The notes under the pieces: model-generated
Seen by the model: the letters and a program-made list of their open reading frames with translations, nothing else
Database searches by the model: none
What the model was told of the DNA's origin: nothing
Made by a program: the position numbers and the translations under genes
NCBI RefSeq assembly: GCF_900115925.1
Contig: NZ_FOYF01000005.1
Location: 186,001 to 250,000, forward strand
Direction: 5' to 3'
Source: Bacillus sp. cl95
GTDB taxonomy: Bacteria > Bacillota > Bacilli > Bacillales > Cytobacillaceae
Length of the DNA stretch: 64,000 bases
Shown here: one piece after another, positions 57,977 through 64,000 of the stretch
How the letters are laid out: every line of letters begins with the position of its first letter
How positions within the stretch are numbered: position 1 is the stretch's first letter

Positions 57977-58753
57977 TTATTGAGCTGTGTAACCACCATC
58001 GATAACGATTGCCTGTCCGGTTACACTTTTTGATTTGTCACTTGCAATGAACATTGCATAATCAGCAATTTCACTTACATCCAATAAACGTTTTTGTGGT
58101 ACTAGTGGATAAATAACTTCTTCTAATACTTTGTCCAAAGGAACATTTCTAGTATTCGCGATGTCCTGAAGCTGACCACGCACAAGTGGTGTATCAACAT
58201 ATCCAGGGCAAATTGCATTAACTGTTACTCCAAATGGTGCAGATTCCAAAGCAGCGACTTTTGTCAGGCCGATTACACCGTGCTTCGCACTGTTGTAAGC
58301 TGCCTTACCTGCGAAACCAACTAATCCGTTAATGGATGCAATGTTGATGATTCGTCCAAAAGCTTGCTTCTTCATAATTGGAAGTGCATATTTTGTAGCA
58401 ATGAAAGGTGCTGTTAGCATGATTTTAATTATCAATTCGAATTTTGCAGTAGGAAACTCTTCAATTGGAGATACATGTTGTAAGCCAGCGTTGTTAATGA
58501 GTACATCCAGGCGGCCATACTTTTCATTAGCCGTTTCGATCATGTTCTTGATATCTTCTTCACTTGTAACATCGGCTTTAAGACCGATCGCGTCATAACC
58601 AAGTTTTCGAAGATCTTCGGCTGCTTTTTCTACGCCTTCTGCATTTAAATCCGTTAATACAACCTTGCTGCCATTTTCAGCAAATGTCTTTCCGATTTCA
58701 AATCCAATTCCACTTGCAGAACCTGTAATCACTACTACTTTATTTTCAACCAT
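57977..58753 (-). CDS. yxjF: 3-Hydroxybutyrate dehydrogenase
   Basis: A 258-residue short-chain dehydrogenase. The NAD glycine motif is ITGSASGIGFEIG, the NNAG motif is present (LINNAGLQHVSPIEEFP), and the catalytic Ser-Tyr-Lys lie in IASINGL and AAYNSAKHG. LQHVSPIEEFP, VNAICPGYVDTPLVRGQ and LVPQKRLLDVSEIAD are typical of D-3-hydroxybutyrate dehydrogenase. It interconverts 3-hydroxybutyrate and acetoacetate. It lies 20 bases after the permease gene, forming an uptake-oxidation pair. Confidence 0.9.
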   Translation of the reverse strand: MVENKVVVITGSASGIGFEIGKTFAENGSKVVLTDLNAEGVEKAAEDLRKLGYDAIGLKADVTSEEDIKNMIETANEKYGRLDVLINNAGLQHVSPIEEFPTAKFELIIKIMLTAPFIATKYALPIMKKQAFGRIINIASINGLVGFAGKAAYNSAKHGVIGLTKVAALESAPFGVTVNAICPGYVDTPLVRGQLQDIANTRNVPLDKVLEEVIYPLVPQKRLLDVSEIADYAMFIASDKSKSVTGQAIVIDGGYTAQ

Positions 58754-58773
58754 GTTACTCCACTCCTTTAATT

Positions 58774-60060
58774 TTAGATAATTCCTATTGAAGCCATAAT
58801 AATCCCAACAATCATTGCAATCGTCGGAATGACGAGACCTACCATAAATACATCTTTATAACAATCCTTATGGGTCAACCTTGTTACCGCTAATAGCGTT
58901 AACAATGCTCCATTGTGAGGTAGAATCGATGCTCCAGACGCAATCGATGCCATCCTATGAAATGCTTCAGGACTCATACCTGTGGTTTGAGCTAAATCAA
59001 AATACGTATTTCCAAGAGCCTGAAGGGCAATTCCCATCCCCCCAGATGCTGAACCAGTAATCATGGCCAGTATTTGCACAATGATTGATTCAGAAACTAG
59101 CGGATTATTAGATATTCCTAATAACATTTCAGTAATATCCTTAAATTCTGGAACGGCCGTAACAACTGCTCCAAAACCAACTGCAGCACTCGTGTTCAAT
59201 ATAGCCATTCCTGAACCTTTTGCACCTTCATTAATCGAACCAATGAATTTCTTATACTGCTTGATATTAATGACCAAAATAGCAAGAATACCAGCTAACA
59301 AAGATGGAATAGGTTCAAGCTTAACAAAATCAAGCAAGATCACTACAATCAGAAGCGGCACTAGAGACAATATCCAGTTAGGTAAATCAGTCTGTTCTGA
59401 CTCTTCTTGCTCTTCTTCCTTTTCAATATCTTTAAAAGTATCGCCGGCCGCAGTCATTTTTTTCTCTCTAAAGGCTAACCAGAAGTAACCTCCTGCAGCC
59501 ATGATGATCGTTGCAACAATCCCCATTAAAGACCCTGCCATTGGCGTTGTCTTGAATGAATCCATTGGAATGAGATTCTGAATCTGCGGAGTGCCAGGAA
59601 CCGATGTCATCGTAAAAGTAAAAGCGCCCAATACGATAGTTGGTGCAATTAACTTCCTTGAAATATTGGCTTCCTTAAATAAAGCCAAAGCAATAGGATA
59701 AATAGCAAATACTACGACGAAAAGACTTACACCGCCATACGTCAAGATTGCTGAAGCCACTAACACACCTAATATGGCACGTTTTTTCCCGATAAATTTT
59801 GTAATTTGGAAGGCAACCGCCTTGGCAGCTCCAGTATCTTCCATCAATTTACCGAACACAGCCCCTAACAGGAAGATAGGGAACCATTTTTTCGTGAAAT
59901 CAACAAAGCCTTGCATATATGTTTGTGTATAGGCTTCCGTTAAGTCCAAACCGCTTAGTAGCGCGACCACCCCTGCAACAATAGGAGCTACCCAAATGAT
60001 CGACCAGCCTAGATAGGCCAAAACCATTAGTAGTACTAAGCCTATCACTATACTTAGCAT
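58774..60060 (-). CDS. yxjC: GntP-family hydroxybutyrate permease
   Basis: A 428-residue membrane protein with about twelve helices of the gluconate/GntP type, closest in feel to Bacillus YxjC (GLVLLMVLAYLGWSIIWVAPIVAG; FTMTSVPGTPQIQNLIPM; SASGGMGIALQALG). An acidic loop (DIEKEEEQEESEQTD) lies mid-protein. In B. subtilis the gene neighbours scoAB and yxjF, so uptake of 3-hydroxybutyrate or acetoacetate is likely. ATG 60060 has AAGGGGTGG just upstream. Confidence 0.85.
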   Translation of the reverse strand: MLSIVIGLVLLMVLAYLGWSIIWVAPIVAGVVALLSGLDLTEAYTQTYMQGFVDFTKKWFPIFLLGAVFGKLMEDTGAAKAVAFQITKFIGKKRAILGVLVASAILTYGGVSLFVVVFAIYPIALALFKEANISRKLIAPTIVLGAFTFTMTSVPGTPQIQNLIPMDSFKTTPMAGSLMGIVATIIMAAGGYFWLAFREKKMTAAGDTFKDIEKEEEQEESEQTDLPNWILSLVPLLIVVILLDFVKLEPIPSLLAGILAILVINIKQYKKFIGSINEGAKGSGMAILNTSAAVGFGAVVTAVPEFKDITEMLLGISNNPLVSESIIVQILAMITGSASGGMGIALQALGNTYFDLAQTTGMSPEAFHRMASIASGASILPHNGALLTLLAVTRLTHKDCYKDVFMVGLVIPTIAMIVGIIMASIGII

Positions 60061-60263
60061 TTCATTTCCACCCCTTCTCTTCAAACTATTGAAAGATAAT
60101 TTTCCCCTTTGCTTAGGTTTTTTGGATATCCCCTAACACATCAAGAAATTTTACTCTTATTGAATGGATAGGTAAAATGAATTAATACTATAATTATCAT
60201 GCGAAAAAGCTATAGGAAAATAATAACTTTTTTTACTATAGAAGATAGATCGGAGTTCATTTT

Positions 60264-61148
60264 ATGGATTTACGTCAATTAACCTATTTTATTGAAGTAG
60301 CTAAATACAAAAGTTTCACAAAAGCTTCTCAGACGCTTCATTTATCTCAACCAACCATCAGTAAGATGGTGAAGGGCCTTGAAGATGAATTGGGAATAGA
60401 ACTCTTCGACCGCTCCGCAAGGCAGATAGAATTAACGGATACGGGTGAAATTGTCTATGAAAAAGGGAAGGTCATATTGGAATCATTGAATAAGCTATCT
60501 ACCGATTTGTACGATTTGACCAACTTAAACAAGGGGAAAATACACATTGGTATTCCCCCCGTTATCGGATTTTTATTTTTTCCAAGAATCATTAAATTTT
60601 TTAATGATATGTATCCTAATATCAATATTCGAATGTCTGAATTCGGAGCCAATAGAGTAGAAGAAGAGGTAAAAGATGGTTTGTTAGATCTTGGGGTTGT
60701 CGTTCTACCTGTGGATCAAGAAGAATTCGAGATCGTACCATTTGTCTGTGAAGATATGATGCTCTTTGTGCATTCATCCCATCCTTTCTCAGAAAAAAAA
60801 CAGGTGGAGATGAAGGACTTAAAAAAAGAATCCTTCATATTATTTCGTGAAGACTTTGCTCTCCATGATCGCATCATTCAAGAATGTGTTATGGCTGGCT
60901 TCCAACCTAATATCGCATACGAAAGCTCCCAATGGGATTTTATTAGTGGAATGATTGCTGAAAATTTAGGTGTTTCCATTTTTCCTCATTCTATTTCAAA
61001 GAAAATAGAACACATCGGGATCAAAGCCATTCCAATCGTAAATCCATCCGTACCTTGGCGACTTGGCATCATTTTAAAAAAGGGAAGATACGTTTCTCAT
61101 GCCACTCGAGAATTCATTAAAAATATCACACAGTTTCAGAAGCATTAA
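60264..61148 (+). CDS. LysR family transcriptional regulator
   Basis: A 294-residue regulator: winged helix at residues 1-60 (MDLRQLTYFIEVAKYKSFTKASQTLHLSQPTISKMVKGLEDELG, given here in part as the family hallmark) and a two-lobed effector domain from about residue 90 (KIHIGIPPVIGFLFFP). It is divergent from the permease-dehydrogenase pair and probably controls it. The 203-base space between holds CTATA-type boxes at 60188, 60210 and 60236, possible binding half-sites but weak. Confidence 0.85.
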   Translation: MDLRQLTYFIEVAKYKSFTKASQTLHLSQPTISKMVKGLEDELGIELFDRSARQIELTDTGEIVYEKGKVILESLNKLSTDLYDLTNLNKGKIHIGIPPVIGFLFFPRIIKFFNDMYPNINIRMSEFGANRVEEEVKDGLLDLGVVVLPVDQEEFEIVPFVCEDMMLFVHSSHPFSEKKQVEMKDLKKESFILFREDFALHDRIIQECVMAGFQPNIAYESSQWDFISGMIAENLGVSIFPHSISKKIEHIGIKAIPIVNPSVPWRLGIILKKGRYVSHATREFIKNITQFQKH

Positions 61149-61247
61149 TCTTAGCTAAAGAAAACTCCCATCGCCGAGGCAGTGGGAGTACAAAACGATC
61201 TTGTTTCGGGACCATCTCGATTCTTTCAGCATTTCTCTTTCGATAAG

Positions 61248-61296
61248 AAAACACCTCCTGAGTTGCGTAATATTCTACGATTCAGAAGGTGTTTTT
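61248..61296. terminator. Terminator between lysR and surface-protein gene
   Basis: AAAACACCT-CCTGA pairs with TCAG-AGGTGTTTTT around a 20-base loop. A second hairpin ACTCCCA/TGGGAGT (61164-61189) without T run is closer to lysR. Confidence 0.7.
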
Positions 61297-61318
61297 CAAT
61301 TTCCAAATTAAACGAACA

Positions 61319-64000
61319 CTATTTAATCCGCGCACCGTTTGAGCCTAATCTATAGCCATTAATTGTTGTATTATAGGCCATTGCTCCGTTGCTATAAAAG
61401 TAATACCACTTACCTCCTGTATAAACCCAACCGGTTTTCATCTTTCCGCCTGCATCAAGGAAATACCAAGTCGTTCCTACCTTTAACCAACCAGTGTGCA
61501 TGACTCCGTTTGTGTTCAAATAGTACCAAGATGTCCCTGATTTTAACCAGCCCGTCTTCATCTTTCCACTTGAATCAAAGAAATACCATTTGTTATCTAA
61601 CTTTAACCAGCCCGTTTGCATGACTCCTTTTGTATTCAAGTAGTACCAAGATGTCCCTGATTTTAACCAGCCCATCTTCATCTTCCCACTGGATTCAAAG
61701 AAATACCATTTGTTATCTACCTTCAACCAGCCTGTTTGCATTGCTCCCTTTGAACCTAAGTAGTATGAAGCCGTTCCTATTTTCAACCAACCCGTCTTCA
61801 TTGACCCATCTGTGTTAAAGTAATACCAAACGTTATTAACCTTTTCCCAACCCGTTTGCATTTCTCCGTAACTATTAAAATAATACGTAACCGCATTGAT
61901 TTTCTTCCAGCCAGTTACATAGTCTCCAATAGCTGGATCATAATAATGCCAGAAACCATCAAATTGCTCCCAACTCGAAGCGGTTTGGAAATGGATGACA
62001 ATATCTTCAGTTAACTTGTTGCCGTCTGTGCCAACTAATGCCTCTTTACTTATTTTTAGTGTATAAGTCGTTTTTTCATTAAGAAGGTCTGGAGATACAT
62101 ACAAAACATCGTCATCAACCTCATTATAAGTCTCTATATAGCCATTAGGACCTATAATGCTTATTTTCGTATCATCAGCGATACGAATCGATTGATCAAA
62201 ATTAAATGCGAACACGCGACTTAAAGGCACATTCTTTACTCCGTCAAAAAATTCGTCATATTCATACGTCTCGTCATCGTAATAAGTAACTGATACACTT
62301 TCAAGCAGTTCAATCGGAGAAACGGGTTCTTCAGGCTTGCTTAGGTCTTCCCTAATATACCGTTCGTCCATGTTAATCTTAACTAAATGAATCGCTCCAG
62401 CATTGTCTTCATATATGGCAAAAATTCCGTTTTGAGAATAAAGGTTTTGAACTTTAAGGTTTCTTCCAACTGAATACAAATACTCATTTGTATTGTATTT
62501 ATAAACATCAATTCCTCCATTGATGTTTGCAGCAAAAGTTAATTGCTCTTGTAAACTAAAATCATAATCTTTGTATTTCGCTCCTAGAATGAATGCAAAA
62601 CCCATATCCCCAGACTCGGACTGCGTTAAATTGCACACAACCCCACTACGATTATAAAGTTTCAATCCATCCGGAGAAATCTTCGCATATGCCTGAAAAG
62701 AATCCTTCCCCTGATAAGGAGATTCGTATTGATTTTGAATGACACCATGATCCACCTCAATCGCTTTAACACTCGATGGATAATATTCCGTACTTGTCAC
62801 ATAAACTTTTGAGAGTTCAGGGCTGTAATAAAGATTGGATGACTTATAAATGTCAGATGCAGTTGGATTAGGTATTTCTCCTCTATTTGATAGGTTATAA
62901 ACCTTCACTTTTTCCCAATGGTTTGAACCTGACGAAATGTAAGCAAAGCCATTTTCATCAATCACAAAATCGTAAGGATCTGTATCTACATCAATCAATT
63001 TCGTTGCTGTGAAAGTCTCAGCATCTACCTCTACAATGGCGCCTGCCAACTGCTGGTCAGTGTAATCTCGATGAACCATTTTATGTTGAGTCACATAAAG
63101 CTTATTTTCAAATAGCTCGATTCTCTCTGCTGGGTACGGCAACGCAAGAGCCTTGATTTCCCCTGTAACAAAATTGGCTGCATAAATTGTTTTGCTTCCT
63201 AATCTAGTCATATAGACAATAGGTTTACTAGAATCCATCACTGTATCATAAGGTTTGAAACCAAGGTTATCGATTGTACCTGCAGGATCTGGTACACCTG
63301 GTGTATCCGGCAGACCTGAGGTTGGCTGAGTATCAGCACTCATCGTTTCTAAAAAGTAATGACCGTTACTGTCTTTATGAATCATCACCAATTTTCCATC
63401 TTGGTAATGAAATTTTTGAACATTTAAATCTTTTCTTAACGGGTACAAATACTTATTTGTTCCATATTGATAAACGTCAATTCCACTCGTGCTACTTGCA
63501 CCAAATGTCAGTTGATGTTCTACACTAAACTCGAAATCATTGTACTTTTTCCCAAATGTAAATCCATATTGCATATCACCAGATTGATATTGCGCAAGCT
63601 CAAATACATCGCCGCTCGCATTGTAGTAATGCATTCCATCTGGAGTCACTTTCCCGGAAACACCAAGATCATATTCACCATGAAAAGGGGAATCATAATG
63701 ATTTTGAATGACACCATTTACAACTTCAAATGCTTCAATATCCCTTGGCATAATAGTCGTATCAATGGCATAAATTTTTGCCGTTTCCGCATTGAAAAAA
63801 ATGTTCGATTTTTCATACAATGAAGTTTTGGTTGAGTTTTGAATAATCTCAGTTTTATCTTTCATTGTGTAAACCTTTAAATCCCCATGCTGTCCCGACC
63901 AGGTGATATATAAATATAGCCATTCTGATCAACAGCAATATCAAAAGGGTCGGCTGCAATATCCATCGTATCGCTTAACGTAAATGTCTCCGTATCTACC
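61319..64000 (-). pseudogene. Large surface protein with wall-binding repeats, frameshifted and cut by window edge
   Basis: The 848-codon frame ending at 61319 holds, from its N-terminal side, two related ~320-residue modules of DNGxxYIS/KVY/GVIQNxYxSP type (beta-propeller-like), a SbsA/Big_5-like Ig domain (KISIIGPNGYIET to IVIHFQTA) and nine 20-residue GW..YYF choline-binding-type repeats that attach to wall polymers. No signal peptide is visible: the true start is beyond the window. From 64000 to 63877 the minus strand is open in another frame (DPFDIAVDQNGYIYISPG), matching the module's missing front part, and ends at TAA 63877-63879. One base around 63883-63890 separates the frames. Confidence 0.8.
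61374..61920 (-). repeat. Nine tandem 60-bp cell-wall-binding repeats
   Basis: Within the surface protein, units beginning GWKKINA, GWEKVNN, GWLKIGT, GWLKVDN, GWLKSGT, GWLKLDN, GWLKSGT, GWLKVGT and GWVYTGG follow each other every 20 residues. Units 4-5 and 6-7 form near-identical 120-bp pairs, showing recent duplication. Confidence 0.85.

Noticed and set aside
61319-63865. Surface protein as a complete 848-residue gene starting at MKDKTEII
   Set aside because: The ATG lies inside a conserved module segment, no ribosome site or signal peptide follows, and the missing front part is found upstream in another frame.

Overview
The window reads as the chromosome of an endospore-forming Bacillaceae bacterium. 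Indicators are bshB2 with its yojF partner (bacillithiol), a CotF-type coat protein, sporulation-kinase-like histidine kinases, a yeeI-type YebC protein, YxjC/YxjF, YhfC, strong AGGAGG ribosome sites, many TTG/GTG starts, CodY/CcpA/Fur-like operators and a T-box leader. No rRNA, tRNA, prophage, transposase or CRISPR was seen. The genus cannot be fixed from the sequence alone.

Layout. 1-5200: end of yojF, bshB2, an SRPBCC protein, a TetR-controlled ABC export operon whose promoter sits between two copies of one operator, and an alpha/beta hydrolase. 5200-13500: a quinoprotein sugar dehydrogenase lipoprotein, a Cof-type HAD phosphatase flanked by inverted copies of a dispersed repeat, an AlkD-like protein, a Gly/Pro-repeat protein, a twin P-loop ATPase, a YbaK deacylase, a malL-type glucosidase with LacI/CcpA-type operators, and a small HEIGH protein. 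14000-20200: branched-chain amino acid ABC importer livJHMGF with a CodY box over its promoter, then niaP. 20500-33000: the branched-chain biosynthesis cluster ilvE-ilvD, T-box leader, ilvB-ilvH-ilvC-leuA-leuB-leuC-leuD-ilvA. 33000-39300: small regulators, hemolysin III, a metallo-beta-lactamase-fold hydrolase, coat protein and DUF1989. 40000-47960: secreted neutral protease, POT peptide transporter, YebC protein, ChaB, a YhfC membrane protease behind a Fur box, a cupin and a YpfJ-type metallopeptidase. 48300-61150: two orphan histidine kinases, a MarR/MFS pair, a D-amino-acid-oxidase-like flavoenzyme, a frameshifted sigma-D chemoreceptor, and 3-hydroxybutyrate dehydrogenase plus permease with a divergent LysR gene. 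61319-64000: a large surface protein with nine C-terminal wall-binding repeats, broken by a frameshift and cut by the window edge.

Much of the window serves amino-acid and peptide supply: import (liv), synthesis (ilv-leu), protein breakdown (npr) and peptide uptake (POT), with CodY-like, CcpA-like and T-box elements placed as expected for nitrogen/carbon control.

The most unusual signal is a family of short intergenic arrays of 3-6 degenerate units with a period of 20-21 bp (two helical turns). Each array has its own core sequence, and I see seven or eight of them (967-1092, 8302-8385, 10429-10533, 13819-13923, 28656-28739, 39383-39500, 52718-52843, and weaker at 45160-45280). One lies inside the ilv-leu operon between leuA and leuB. 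I know of no described element matching them. Three genes (ilvA, the chemoreceptor, the surface protein) each appear to carry a single-base frameshift, which could be real decay or residual sequence error.
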